Below are positions 8,690 to 18,479 of a stretch of DNA of 60,263 bases, piece by piece; within the stretch, counting starts at the first letter, position 1, and each line of letters starts with the position of its first letter. The DNA lies in assembly GCA_902591565.1 (NCBI GenBank), contig CACJBC010000006.1, forward strand, positions 1-60,263. Reading direction: 5' to 3'. Below the pieces are notes generated by a model, which was not told the origin of the DNA, made no database searches, and saw only the letters and a program-made list of their open reading frames with translations. The DNA is from an uncultured SAR86 cluster bacterium. GTDB taxonomy: Bacteria > Pseudomonadota > Gammaproteobacteria > Magnimaribacterales > D2472. A program made the translations under genes and the position numbers.

Positions 8690-9637
8690 TTATTTCTTTG
8701 CTATATACATACACTTATCTCTATATGATATTTTTCCACCTGATTCTTCTTTATCTGCTCTTGACCATGAAACTTCTGACTTAGGCCCAGGGTTTGAATG
8801 TAAAAAAGTTTTTATAATTTCTTCAATTACTTTTTTACTTGGCATAGCTATATTCTCTTCCTTAATTGAAAATCTTATAATATCAACTACAAATGATTCT
8901 TGAATTTCTTTGAGGTCTTTTATTTTAATTTTTTTACCAATTAAATGATGGAATTTTTCTTTAAAAAGAATTTCATAGGATTGATTTTTAGTCTTAATAA
9001 AATTTGATGAATTAGAAATTCTTGATGATGCTTTATTCCATCTTTCTTCAATAGAGGGAATAATAGTGTTTCTAATGTAATTCCTATCTTGGTCAACCTC
9101 ATAATTAGACTCATCATTGATATAACTTATCTCATTATCTTCGAGATAAGTTAAAATATCTTTCTTAGAAAGGTTTATCAAAGGTCTTACGAGATATCCA
9201 TCTCCAACACTTCGTTTTACAGCAAGAGATTCTAATCCATCTACCCCAGTGCCTCTAAAAAGTCTTAATAAAAATGTTTCAGCCACATCATCAGAATGAT
9301 GTCCAAGTAAAATCTGATCGCCCTCTTTTAGATATTTTTTAAATAAATTATATCTAGCTTTTCTTGCAGCTGATTCAAGACCATCTCCATCAACCTTAAT
9401 TTGAACAGACTCAACATTGCATCTAATACCTAAATTTTTACATACTTGTTTGCAATGATTTTTCCATTTTTCTGAATTACTTGAAAGATTATGATTAATA
9501 TGAATTGCTTCAATTTTTTTTATATCATTTGCATGAAGTAGATGCAATAAAGCAGTAGAATCTGGTCCCCCACTGTAACCAACATAGATTTTCTTACCTA
9601 AATCTAAGTTACAAATTAAATCATCAAAACTAATCAA
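8690..9637 (-). CDS. tilS: tRNA(Ile)-lysidine synthase, short form
   Basis: 315 residues. It attaches lysine to C34 of tRNA-Ile(CAU) so that it reads AUA codons, an essential step. The ATP pyrophosphatase loop is SGGPDST near residue 22, with later motifs GHHSDDVAETFLLRLFRGTG and RNYIRNTIIP. E. coli TilS has about 430 residues; the last domain is missing, as in the short Aquifex enzyme. The start is TTG at 9637: one codon further upstream in this frame is a stop (the accA TAG), and no ATG is available. Genes accA and tilS are 3 bases apart. Confidence 0.92.
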   Translation of the reverse strand: MISFDDLICNLDLGKKIYVGYSGGPDSTALLHLLHANDIKKIEAIHINHNLSSNSEKWKNHCKQVCKNLGIRCNVESVQIKVDGDGLESAARKARYNLFKKYLKEGDQILLGHHSDDVAETFLLRLFRGTGVDGLESLAVKRSVGDGYLVRPLINLSKKDILTYLEDNEISYINDESNYEVDQDRNYIRNTIIPSIEERWNKASSRISNSSNFIKTKNQSYEILFKEKFHHLIGKKIKIKDLKEIQESFVVDIIRFSIKEENIAMPSKKVIEEIIKTFLHSNPGPKSEVSWSRADKEESGGKISYRDKCMYIAKK

Positions 9638-9640
9638 AAT

Positions 9641-10630
9641 CTAAATGCCAACTTCAACTAATCTTTTATATCTTCTATCTAATAATTGTTCCATAGACAT
9701 ATTATTTAAAGTGGATAAATTTTTAATTAATGAATCTTTTATTCTAGATGAAATTAAATCATAGTCTCTATGAGCACCGCCTAGAGGCTCTTCGATAATT
9801 TCGTCAATAATTTTTAAATTTTTAAGTTCCTTTGCTGAAACTTTCATAGCTTCAGCAGCATCCGGTGCCTTTTCAGCAGTTCTCCATATTATAGAAGCAC
9901 ATGCCTCTGGTGAAGCAACAGAATAAGTTGCATATTGAAGCATTGCAATATTATCACCAACACTTATTGCCAGTGCTCCTCCAGAACCACCCTCGCCCGT
10001 AACTACAACTAAAATTGGGGTTTTTAATTCCGACATTACAGCTAAATTTCTAGCAATAGCTTCACTTTGTCCCCTTTCTTCACCCTCAATGCCAGGATAT
10101 GCTCCAGCTGTATCAATAAAAGTTATTACTGGCATAGAAAATTGTTCAGCTAACTCCATTAATCTTTTAGCTTTTCTATATCCTTCAGGTTGTGGCATAC
10201 CAAAATTCCTTCTGACTTTTTCTTCTGTATCTCTACCTTTTTCATGACCAATAATCATAACCGGCATATTTTCAAGATACGCAATACCTCCAATGATTGA
10301 TGCATCATCACCAAATTGTCTATCACCATGCAATTCATCAAAATCATCAAAAATTCTATCTATAAAATCTAATGTGTGAGGTCTTTGTGGATGTCTAGCA
10401 ACTTGAACTGTCTGCCAAATAGAAAGCTTTGAGTAGATTTTTTTTGTTTCAACATCTCTTTCTTTTCGTAGAGTATTCATTTGATTATTTAAGTCTGATG
10501 AATCTATAGCTGAATTTTTTAAAGCAGTGATTTTTTCAGATATATCCTGAATAGTTTTCTCAAAATCTAAAAATTTATAATCTTCTGAAATCTCAGGAAT
10601 ATTCATGGGATCAATTTTTTTATTTATCAT
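9641..10630 (-). CDS. accA: Acetyl-CoA carboxylase carboxyltransferase, alpha subunit
   Basis: 329 residues (E. coli 319). With AccD it transfers CO2 from biotin on AccB to acetyl-CoA, giving malonyl-CoA for fatty acid synthesis. Conserved blocks run the full length: [74 protein letters not shown] and [12 protein letters not shown] start at 10630; a second Met at codon 9 is closer to the usual N-terminus and could be used. It sits between dnaE and tilS, as in Pseudomonas. Confidence 0.96.
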   Translation of the reverse strand: MINKKIDPMNIPEISEDYKFLDFEKTIQDISEKITALKNSAIDSSDLNNQMNTLRKERDVETKKIYSKLSIWQTVQVARHPQRPHTLDFIDRIFDDFDELHGDRQFGDDASIIGGIAYLENMPVMIIGHEKGRDTEEKVRRNFGMPQPEGYRKAKRLMELAEQFSMPVITFIDTAGAYPGIEGEERGQSEAIARNLAVMSELKTPILVVVTGEGGSGGALAISVGDNIAMLQYATYSVASPEACASIIWRTAEKAPDAAEAMKVSAKELKNLKIIDEIIEEPLGGAHRDYDLISSRIKDSLIKNLSTLNNMSMEQLLDRRYKRLVEVGI

Positions 10631-10650
10631 TTTTATTTTGTTAAAAAAAA

Positions 10651-13600
10651 TTAAATTTCTAGAGCATTTTTTCCAAAAGCCTCATCTAACAAGCTTAAAT
10701 TTGATAAGGTTGGTTCAAATTTAAATTTGTCTCCTAGATCTATTATAGCCTCTGAATCATTTGTTATTACTTTTACATTTAAAATACATCCTGATGATTT
10801 CCAGAACTCTTTATTTAATTTTTCTAACTTATCAGATAATTCTTCAAGTGAAAAAAGATCAGATTTTTCAAGATTCAAAGTAACTTCCTGAATCTTTCTT
10901 AATAACTCTTCATCTAATGATTTAACTTCTTTTACTCTCATCCTGAACATTGCATCGCCAATTTCTTTGGATCTGTAATCATCAATTTCAACTGCACCTT
11001 TGACAACAAGAATTTTTCCATCTTTTAAAATTTCATGACAGTCTTCAAGAACTTCACTTGGAACTATTCCGTCCATAACACCACTTCCATCATCAAAGTT
11101 TATAAACGTTAAAGGCTTTCCTTTTTTGTCTTTAATTTGTCTAACACTATTTATTAAGACTACTAGTGAAGCTTTCTTTGTATCGTAATTGAGTTTGTTT
11201 ATTTTTATTGATCTAAGACTATTAACTTTTGTTTCAATTGCATTCACAGGATGACCAGATAAATAATACCCCAGTGATTTTTTTTCAAGTGATAGTAACT
11301 CACTTAAATTAATATCTTGGATATTTTTATACTTCTCATATGGATCAAAACTATCATTTAATGAAGAAAACAAATCTCCAGACATCCCAGCTTGCTTGGA
11401 CATATTTTTTGAACCGTCTTTCAGCATATCTTCGATACATGAAATTGCTATACTTCTTGAAGGGGTAATGCTATCAAATGCACCAGACTGAGATAATGCT
11501 TCCAAGGATTTTTTTCCTCCAAGTTTTATATCAACTTTTTTTGAAAAATCCCATAAATCATTAAATGATTTACTTTTTCTAATTTCACAAACATGTTTAA
11601 TAAAAGAATCAGCCACACCTTTTACAGCCCCAAGGCCATATTCAATGTCTCCCTTATCATTTACTAAGAACATTTTGTTGCTAGATAAAATATTTGGCTT
11701 TAATACATTAATGTTCATTCGTTCACACTCTTTAATTAATGAGTAAATTTTATCTGTATTTCCTAACTCAGTTGAAAGCACAGCAGCCATAAAATGCTCA
11801 GGATAATAAGTTTTAAGAAACGCTGTTTGATAGGAAATTACAGCATAGGCAGCTGAATGAGATTTATTAAAACCATATTCTGCAAATTGTTCAATTAGCT
11901 CGAATATTTTTTCTGCTGTTTTTGCTGGAATAGATTTTTTATCACAACCCTTAATGAAGATTTCTCTTTGCTCTTCCATTTCTTCAACTTTTTTCTTACC
12001 CATAACTCTTCGGAGGATATCTGCTTGCCCCATAGAATAGCCAGCAAGAACTCGAGCTGCTTCCATCACTTGTTCTTGGTAAACAATAACTCCATAAGTT
12101 TCAGAAAGAACGGGTTCAAGCAATTCATGTGGATAAGTAACTTGGCTTCTTCCATGTTTTCTATCTACGAAAGTTGTATGCATTCCTGAATTAAGGGGTC
12201 CAGGTCTATAAAGTGCTAAAAGAGCTGTTATTTCTTCAAATTTTGTGGGTTTGAGTTTTTTAATTAAATCTCTCATTCCAGCAGATTCCAATTGGAATAC
12301 AGCCATAGTATTACCAGATGATAATAATTCAAAGACCTTAGGATCATTTAAAGGAATATTATCTAAGTTTAATTTTACTTCGCCTTTTTGAAGAGATTTA
12401 TTGATTGATTTTAAAGCCTTATCTATAACTGTTAATGTCCTCAACCCGAGAAAATCAAATTTTACTAATCCAATTTTCTCTACATCATCTTTATCATACT
12501 GAGTCATGATTGAGGATGATTGTCTATCATTATAAATTGGGCAAAAATCTGACAAACTACCAGGAGCAATAACAACACCGCCTGCGTGCTTACCCACATT
12601 TCTTGCAATGCCTTCTAATTTATAAGCTAAATCTACAACTTCTCTAACTTCAGCATCATTTTTAGCAGCCTGAGCAAAGACTGGTTGTTCTTCTTTTGCT
12701 CTATCAAGAGTCATTCCTGGTGCAAATGGAATCATTTTTGAAATTCTATCTCCCAACGCATAGGGTTTTCCCATTACTCTAGCAACATCTCTTACAACAG
12801 CTCTAGCAGCCATCGTTCCAAAAGTAGCAATTTGCGAAACAGCTTCAACGCCATATTTTTTACTCACATACTCAATAACGGTATCTCTTTTTTCCATGCA
12901 AAAATCTATATCAAAGTCAGGCATAGATATTCTTTCTGGATTAAGAAAGCGTTCAAATAATAACCCATGATCTATTGGATCAAGCGTTGTTATACCCAGC
13001 GAATAAGCAACCAAAGAACCAGCCCCTGAACCCCGACCTGGTCCCACTGGTACGTCGTTATCCTTAGACCATTGTATGAAATCATAAACAATCAAAAAGT
13101 AACTTGAGAAACCCATTTTCTTTATTTGATTTAATTCATAATCAAGTCTTTGTTTATAGATTTCTTTTTTTTTGGTATCAAAATTTATTATTAATTGACT
13201 TAGTTTTTCATGAGAAAGCTCAAAGATATATGAATCAAAATTATGTTCTTTTGGAACAGGATACTCTGGAAGAAAATATTCTTTAGTATGAAGAGATACA
13301 TTGCATTTTTTTGCAATTTCATTTGTATTATCTATTAATTCATCAAAGCCAATAAATAAATCTTGCATTTCTTTTGGGCTTTTAAAGTATTGTTCAATAG
13401 AAAATATTTTTTCTCTATTTGGATCATTTAGCGTTCTTCCGGTATTAATACAGACCTTAGTTTCATGTACTTCATAGTCATCAGGTTCTGAAAATAAAAC
13501 ATCATTTGTTGCTATTAATGGAACACCTTTAGAACAAGCCAAAGGAAGAATATTTGAGAAATATTCATGCTCATCAGATCTATTTGTTTTTTGGACTTCA

Positions 13601-14094
13601 ATAAAAAAATCATCTTTGAAAACCTTTAAAAACTTATCAACCCGATTTACTAATTCATTATTTTTCTTTCTTTTAATTAATTCAAAAAGGTGGCTATCTT
13701 TTCCACCTGATATTGCTATTACATCATCTTTAAACTCTAGAAGATCTTTAAAATTTATAATTGGATTTTGATATGTAAAATTATTATGAGCATTTGAGAT
13801 CACTTTCATTAAGTTTTTGTGGCCATTATTATTTTTAGCTAATAAAAGAAGTTCATGGGAATTATCGTCCTCATCGAATATAACTTTTATTGATGAGCCA
13901 GAGATAGGTTTTATTCCTTGTGCTTCACACTTACTAAAAAATTTTACCATTGCAAACATATTCGACTTATCAGTAAGAGCAAGAGATGGAACAGAATGCT
14001 TCTTAGCACATTCAACCAGTTGATTAATAGTTAATAACCCTTGGGTAATGCTGTACTCTGATGAAACTCTTAAATGAGAGAATGTTTTATTCAT
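10651..14094 (-). CDS. dnaE: DNA polymerase III alpha subunit
   Basis: About 1147 residues (E. coli 1160); the replicative polymerase. The N-terminal PHP domain starts with [17 protein letters not shown], matching E. coli FVHLRVHSDYSMIDGL. The polymerase core has [20 protein letters not shown] and the catalytic aspartates in PDFDIDF, then [12 protein letters not shown] and [18 protein letters not shown]-terminal OB domain follows. I chose the ATG at 14094, four bases after the rnhB stop, because homology begins there. An in-frame ATG at 14148 would add 18 unrelated residues and overlap rnhB by 50 bases. Confidence 0.96.
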   Translation of the reverse strand: MNKTFSHLRVSSEYSITQGLLTINQLVECAKKHSVPSLALTDKSNMFAMVKFFSKCEAQGIKPISGSSIKVIFDEDDNSHELLLLAKNNNGHKNLMKVISNAHNNFTYQNPIINFKDLLEFKDDVIAISGGKDSHLFELIKRKKNNELVNRVDKFLKVFKDDFFIEVQKTNRSDEHEYFSNILPLACSKGVPLIATNDVLFSEPDDYEVHETKVCINTGRTLNDPNREKIFSIEQYFKSPKEMQDLFIGFDELIDNTNEIAKKCNVSLHTKEYFLPEYPVPKEHNFDSYIFELSHEKLSQLIINFDTKKKEIYKQRLDYELNQIKKMGFSSYFLIVYDFIQWSKDNDVPVGPGRGSGAGSLVAYSLGITTLDPIDHGLLFERFLNPERISMPDFDIDFCMEKRDTVIEYVSKKYGVEAVSQIATFGTMAARAVVRDVARVMGKPYALGDRISKMIPFAPGMTLDRAKEEQPVFAQAAKNDAEVREVVDLAYKLEGIARNVGKHAGGVVIAPGSLSDFCPIYNDRQSSSIMTQYDKDDVEKIGLVKFDFLGLRTLTVIDKALKSINKSLQKGEVKLNLDNIPLNDPKVFELLSSGNTMAVFQLESAGMRDLIKKLKPTKFEEITALLALYRPGPLNSGMHTTFVDRKHGRSQVTYPHELLEPVLSETYGVIVYQEQVMEAARVLAGYSMGQADILRRVMGKKKVEEMEEQREIFIKGCDKKSIPAKTAEKIFELIEQFAEYGFNKSHSAAYAVISYQTAFLKTYYPEHFMAAVLSTELGNTDKIYSLIKECERMNINVLKPNILSSNKMFLVNDKGDIEYGLGAVKGVADSFIKHVCEIRKSKSFNDLWDFSKKVDIKLGGKKSLEALSQSGAFDSITPSRSIAISCIEDMLKDGSKNMSKQAGMSGDLFSSLNDSFDPYEKYKNIQDINLSELLSLEKKSLGYYLSGHPVNAIETKVNSLRSIKINKLNYDTKKASLVVLINSVRQIKDKKGKPLTFINFDDGSGVMDGIVPSEVLEDCHEILKDGKILVVKGAVEIDDYRSKEIGDAMFRMRVKEVKSLDEELLRKIQEVTLNLEKSDLFSLEELSDKLEKLNKEFWKSSGCILNVKVITNDSEAIIDLGDKFKFEPTLSNLSLLDEAFGKNALEI

Positions 14095-14098
14095 GCTA

Positions 14099-14644
14099 TT
14101 AATTAATGACGCCCTTAAAAGTTTTCCTATGAACTGGGGTAATGCCATATTTATTTATGGCAGCTTTATGTAGTTTAGTTCCATACCCCTTATGACTGGA
14201 AAAATAAAAATTTGGATATTTTTTATCAAATTGCATCATCAAATTGTCTCTATAAACTTTTGCAATAATTGAAGCTGCGCTTATCTCATCTATATAAGAA
14301 TCACCCTTTATTATTGTTTGTGTATCTATATCTAAATCAGGTTTATGAACTCCATCTACAAGTATTTTTACTGGCTTTACAGATAGGTTTAGTATAGCTC
14401 TTTTCATCGCCAATAAAGAAGCTTGAAGAATATTTATTTTATCAATTTCCTTTACACTCGCAGACCCAAAAGAAAAATAAGAATTTTCCATTATCATTAA
14501 AGACAATTCCTGTCTTTTTTTTATTGAGAGCTTTTTTGAATCCTTTAAACCAGGTATGTTATTTTTGAAAATTACAGCTGCTGCGATCACAGGCCCTGCT
14601 AAGCAACCTCTCCCAACTTCATCAACTCCAGCAATAAGTTTCAA
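14099..14644 (-). CDS. rnhB: Ribonuclease HII
   Basis: 181 residues. It removes ribonucleotides and RNA from RNA-DNA hybrids. The catalytic Asp and Glu lie in AGVDEVGRGCLAGPV (Asp8, Glu9), and further acidic residues are in LVDGVHKPD and DSYIDEISAASIIAKVYRD. The start is TTG at 14644, overlapping the lpxB stop in TTGA; the signature lies so close to the N-terminus that a later start is excluded. The lpxB-rnhB-dnaE order is conserved in gammaproteobacteria. Confidence 0.94.
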   Translation of the reverse strand: MKLIAGVDEVGRGCLAGPVIAAAVIFKNNIPGLKDSKKLSIKKRQELSLMIMENSYFSFGSASVKEIDKINILQASLLAMKRAILNLSVKPVKILVDGVHKPDLDIDTQTIIKGDSYIDEISAASIIAKVYRDNLMMQFDKKYPNFYFSSHKGYGTKLHKAAINKYGITPVHRKTFKGVIN

Positions 14645-15750
14645 AGCTTTAAAATTGCGTTTATATATTCTTCTTCTGTTTTACCAATTAGTAGTTCTCT
14701 TAATTGTGCAGATACAGATTGCATATCTTGAATCTCTTTTGAGGCAGCATTAATTGATATTGGATTACAGTTTCTTTGAATTAATTCAGGAAACTTGCGC
14801 ACTCCCAATAAAAGATTTGGCAAACCAATATTATCAACTTTAAGCATTCTAGAAATTATAAAATAATTTATTGGGTTGGTTTTATAGCAGATAATAGGAA
14901 AAACTCCCAAAATTGCTGACTCCAATGTTGCGGTTCCCGATGTAACAATTGAAAACTTAGAAATCGATAAAAAATCTTTAGCAGATTCAGTTTCTACTCT
15001 AATTGGAAGTGATGAGGGTATATATGAAGCTATCAATTCTAAAATTTCTTGATCTGATGCTGGAATTAAATATTTATAATTTTCATTTTCTTTTGAATGA
15101 ATCTTAATAAAATCTATATAAGTTGGTAATAAGTCTCTTATTTCAGATTTCCTGCTACCTGGAAGAATGGAAACAAATTGATCTTGTAAATCTAAAGAAT
15201 ATTCTTGAAATACCTTTTCTTTATTAGAATTGAATAAATCACAAAAGGGATGGCCTATGTGTATACTTGGTAGCTTTTTCTTTTTATAAAAGTTATCTTC
15301 AAAATTGAACAAGCACATTGTTAAATCGATATATTTTTTAATATGCTTTATCCTTCCTTCTCTCCACCCCCAAACTGAAGGGCTTACTACTTGAATATTT
15401 TTTGTTTTACCAATATTTTTTAACGCTTTATGAATTCCAATATTAAAGTCAGGTGAGTCAATGCCAAAAAAATAATCTATTTCCTCTTTTAGAAATAAGT
15501 TTATGATCTTCCTGCGTAAATACTTTAGTTCACTATAATTTAGTAAAGGCTCGATTAAACCCATTACATGAAGTTTTTCAAAATTGAATATAGGGTTTAA
15601 TCCTTCATTAATTATTTTGGGTCCACCTACTCCAAATAATTCTACTTTATGCGTCTTTTTTAAACTTGATATAATTTTTGCACCTAGTCTGTCACCAGAA
15701 TGTTCACCACAGACAACTCCAACTTTGATAATTGGTTTTTGAGAGCTCAC
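14641..15750 (-). CDS. lpxB: Lipid-A-disaccharide synthase
   Basis: 369-residue GT19 glycosyltransferase that joins UDP-diacylglucosamine and lipid X into the lipid A disaccharide at the inner membrane. It shows the N-terminal GVVCGEHSGDRLGAKII, then FGIDSPDFNIG, VSPSVWGWREGRIKHIKKY, and the nucleotide-binding LPGSRKSEI and VTSGTATLESAI. The start is GTG at 15750, directly abutting the lpxA stop. It lies between lpxA and rnhB in the standard lipid A cluster. Confidence 0.96.
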   Translation of the reverse strand: MSSQKPIIKVGVVCGEHSGDRLGAKIISSLKKTHKVELFGVGGPKIINEGLNPIFNFEKLHVMGLIEPLLNYSELKYLRRKIINLFLKEEIDYFFGIDSPDFNIGIHKALKNIGKTKNIQVVSPSVWGWREGRIKHIKKYIDLTMCLFNFEDNFYKKKKLPSIHIGHPFCDLFNSNKEKVFQEYSLDLQDQFVSILPGSRKSEIRDLLPTYIDFIKIHSKENENYKYLIPASDQEILELIASYIPSSLPIRVETESAKDFLSISKFSIVTSGTATLESAILGVFPIICYKTNPINYFIISRMLKVDNIGLPNLLLGVRKFPELIQRNCNPISINAASKEIQDMQSVSAQLRELLIGKTEEEYINAILKL

Positions 15751-16530
15751 TTATCTTAAAATACCACGTTTCGATTCTTTTATAGAGTTAATATAAATTT
15801 TTAAATAACTATCATTTTTATTTGAATGCATTTTTTCTAACTCTTCTAATGCGCTATCTAATTTAAGGCCTTTTCTGTAAATTAATCTATGTGCTTTTTT
15901 GATAATTTTTAATGATTCTTCCGGTATGCCATCTCTGGTCATTCCAGTTGTATTTAACCCAATGACTCTAGCTGGATTTGAGGCAACTTTAGTATACGCA
16001 GGAATGTCCATAGTTATAGAAGTATTCATACCAGCAAAACAATAGTCTCCTAAAGTACAAAACTGATGAACTGCAGAGTAGCCACCAAGCACTACATTGT
16101 TGCTGATACGAACATGGCCAGCAATTGCAGCATAATTTGCAAATATATTGCTATTGCCAACAAAACAATCATGAGCAACATGGGTATATGCCATCATGAG
16201 ATTTTTACTACCAATCTTCGTAATGCCTTTATCCTGAATTGTTCCTCTATGAATCGTTACACCTTCTCTGAAAATATTATTATCACCAACAATTAATCTT
16301 GTTTCCTCACCTTTATATTTCTTATCAGGAGTATCCTCACCTATTGATGAAAACTGATAAATAATATTATTTTTTCCAATTCTTGTTGGTCCTTTAATTA
16401 TGACATGACTCAAAATTTTTGTGCCTTCGTCAATCTGAACATTATCACCAATAATACAAAATGGGCCTATCTCAACAGATGAATCAATATTTGCTTTAGA
16501 GCTAATGATTGATGAGGAGTGAATATTCAT
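15751..16530 (-). CDS. lpxA: UDP-N-acetylglucosamine acyltransferase
   Basis: 259 residues (E. coli 262). First enzyme of lipid A synthesis, moving a hydroxyacyl chain from ACP to UDP-GlcNAc. The N-terminal two thirds is a left-handed beta helix of hexapeptide repeats, for example VEIGPFCIIGDNVQI. The catalytic-His region reads MAYTHVAHDCFVGNSNIF. A C-terminal helical part follows (RKGLKLDSALEELE). Its ATG overlaps the fabZ stop by one base (TAATG), so translation is probably coupled. Confidence 0.96.
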   Translation of the reverse strand: MNIHSSSIISSKANIDSSVEIGPFCIIGDNVQIDEGTKILSHVIIKGPTRIGKNNIIYQFSSIGEDTPDKKYKGEETRLIVGDNNIFREGVTIHRGTIQDKGITKIGSKNLMMAYTHVAHDCFVGNSNIFANYAAIAGHVRISNNVVLGGYSAVHQFCTLGDYCFAGMNTSITMDIPAYTKVASNPARVIGLNTTGMTRDGIPEESLKIIKKAHRLIYRKGLKLDSALEELEKMHSNKNDSYLKIYINSIKESKRGILR

Positions 16531-16970
16531 TAGGCTTTCCTGTCAGCGCAAAGAATAGAAGCTGTGCAAACAATTTTTTCATCAACTTTAGCTTCTGTAT
16601 CAAATTTCCATATACCTTTTTTTTCACTAACAACTTTACTAAAAAGGTGAACTTTATCATTCGGACCAATACGAGATTTAAATCTTGCTTTATCAATTCC
16701 TGCAAAAACATAAATAGATCCTTGCTCTGGTGTTTTATTCATAGTTTTAAAACCTAAAATTCCCGATGCTTGTGCAAGTGCTTCTACAATTAGAACCCCT
16801 GGAAAGATTGGATTATTAGGAAAATGGCCTCTATAAAAATCTTCTTCTGGAGAATTCTTTAATATGCAATGAATTTTTTTACCTATTTCAATATCTACTA
16901 TTTCATCAATGAATAAAAAAGGTTCTCTATGAGGTAAAAAATTTTTAATTTCATTAAATTGTTCTAGCAT
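16530..16970 (-). CDS. fabZ: 3-Hydroxyacyl-ACP dehydratase FabZ
   Basis: 146-residue hot-dog-fold dehydratase of fatty acid elongation. The family blocks are FLPHREPFLFIDEI, the catalytic His in GHFPNNPIFPGVL, and the catalytic Glu in VEALAQASGI. I chose the ATG at 16970 because the protein family begins there (MLEQFNEIKNFLPH) and an AGAGG Shine-Dalgarno sequence lies about 5 bases upstream. The open frame extends 25 codons further, into lpxD, but those residues are unrelated. Gap to lpxD is one base. Confidence 0.95.
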   Translation of the reverse strand: MLEQFNEIKNFLPHREPFLFIDEIVDIEIGKKIHCILKNSPEEDFYRGHFPNNPIFPGVLIVEALAQASGILGFKTMNKTPEQGSIYVFAGIDKARFKSRIGPNDKVHLFSKVVSEKKGIWKFDTEAKVDEKIVCTASILCADRKA

Positions 16971-16971
16971 G

Positions 16972-17907
16972 TTAGCCTCTTTTTTTAATAAATACAGATG
17001 ATTTTGCCCAACTTTTTTTATCTTGAGCTGGCATTGTACCAACATAATTTCCTGGTTCTTTAATATCTTTAGTAATGAGCGTATGTGCGCCGACTGTCAC
17101 ATCATCACAAATTTTTAAATGTCCAATGACTCCCGACAAACCTCCCATCCTAAAATTTTTACCAATAACTGTAGACCCAGCGATTGCACATGAGGCCGCT
17201 ATGGCTGAATTTTTACCAATAATTACGTTATGCGCTATTTGTATTTGATTGTCTAATTTAACTCCATCATGTATCTCAGTATCTGAAATAGCCCCACGAT
17301 CAATTGAACAACATGCACCAATTTCTACGTTTGAGCCTATAATTAATCCTCCAATCTGCTCTATCTTTATATAGCCATTTTTTGTTGGTGCATAACCAAA
17401 TCCATCAGATCCAAGAACAGAACCATTATGGATAATAGTACTTTCTGATATCTGAACATCCTGAACAATTGAACAATTAGATTTAATAATTACATTATTA
17501 CCAATAGAACAATTAGGCCCAATAACAACATTTGCTCCAATAGATACATTCTTACCAAGAATTGCATCATTTGAAATGACTGCTGACGGATGAATAGATT
17601 TATTTTCTAGTTCGATATTTCCACTTTTAAAAAGCTTGCTAACATGAGCATAAACCTCATAGGGATTTTCATTAACAATATAATTCCTATGATCTTCTTC
17701 AAGATTTTCTTGATTAGTAATAATTGCAAGAGATTTTGAATTTTTAAGATGCTTCCTATATTTTGTGTTAGCTATAAATGTTATTGAAGAATTTGAAGCG
17801 TTTTCTAGGGTTGATAAATTGTCGACAATAAAATCTTTATTGCCGACAATATTTGAATTTGTTAAATCAGCTATGTAACCTAATGAATAGCTCTTGTCTT
17901 TTGGCAC
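16972..17907 (-). CDS. lpxD: UDP-3-O-acylglucosamine N-acyltransferase
   Basis: 311 residues (E. coli 341). Third lipid A enzyme, adding the N-linked hydroxyacyl chain. An N-terminal uridine-binding domain is followed by a long run of hexapeptide repeats (for example SIGANVVIGPNCSIGNNVII). The active-site region contains GSDGFGYAPTKNGYIKIEQI and the His in IQIAHNVIIGKNSAIAASCAIAG, written here in part. The start is GTG at 17907, overlapping the skp TAG by one base. The C-terminal helix is shorter than in E. coli. Confidence 0.94.
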   Translation of the reverse strand: MPKDKSYSLGYIADLTNSNIVGNKDFIVDNLSTLENASNSSITFIANTKYRKHLKNSKSLAIITNQENLEEDHRNYIVNENPYEVYAHVSKLFKSGNIELENKSIHPSAVISNDAILGKNVSIGANVVIGPNCSIGNNVIIKSNCSIVQDVQISESTIIHNGSVLGSDGFGYAPTKNGYIKIEQIGGLIIGSNVEIGACCSIDRGAISDTEIHDGVKLDNQIQIAHNVIIGKNSAIAASCAIAGSTVIGKNFRMGGLSGVIGHLKICDDVTVGAHTLITKDIKEPGNYVGTMPAQDKKSWAKSSVFIKKRG

Positions 17908-18443
17908 TAATCCGTTTTTGCACCATTTTCAGAAGCAGCTACATCAAGCATTGACGTAACATCATCTGTTAAATCAAGCGCCTGATCACTGAAAAGAATT
18001 GTTTCATTTTTTTGCAGTAACATTTTAATTTGCTTTGCCTGAATTAACTCACCAATGATTTTTTGCATTGCAGCACCACTGCTAACGAATACTTTTTGAG
18101 CTGTTTCTTCTTGAGCCTGTTGTAATTTTCCTGCTAGAAATTCTATATCTTTTCCAAGTTCTTGAATATCTTTTTGCATTTTAGCAATATCTTCATTTGA
18201 TAAAGTTTCAAGTTCTTTTTGTAATTTTTCAGCTAACTCCTGTCTTTCAGATTGTAGTGCTTGCGCTTCTTCAAGATTACTTGCGTAATCAGGATCTTCT
18301 TCAAGAGCTTTAAAGGCATCACTAGCTGCTTGAGTTGAAAGAACTGCAGCTCTCATATCAATGACTGCTATCTCATCAGCATTAGCATGCTGTATCGACA
18401 TTAAAAAGATTGCTAAAAAGTTAAGTTTTAAAATATTTTTCAT
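17907..18443 (-). CDS. skp: Periplasmic chaperone Skp/OmpH family
   Basis: 178 residues with a signal peptide (about residues 1-22, cleavage near HANA-DEIAV). The mature N-terminus EIAVIDMRAAVLST matches the family start. A charged coiled coil of about 80 residues follows (around residues 50-125), forming the tentacles that hold unfolded outer membrane proteins between the Sec and BAM machines. It lies between bamA and lpxD, as in E. coli. ATG start with AAGGGG upstream, 36 bases after bamA. Confidence 0.88.
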   Translation of the reverse strand: MKNILKLNFLAIFLMSIQHANADEIAVIDMRAAVLSTQAASDAFKALEEDPDYASNLEEAQALQSERQELAEKLQKELETLSNEDIAKMQKDIQELGKDIEFLAGKLQQAQEETAQKVFVSSGAAMQKIIGELIQAKQIKMLLQKNETILFSDQALDLTDDVTSMLDVAASENGAKTD

Positions 18444-18479
18444 AGTTACCCCTTAATTGGTGATGATATTTTATATTAA

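Noticed and set aside
14095-14148. N-terminal extension of DnaE from an upstream ATG
   Set aside because: The 18 extra residues have no DnaE similarity and overlap rnhB by 50 bases. The ATG at 14094 starts exactly at the conserved N-terminus.
16971-17045. 25-codon N-terminal extension of FabZ
   Set aside because: It lies inside lpxD, is unrelated to FabZ, and the ATG at 16970 has its own AGAGG sequence.
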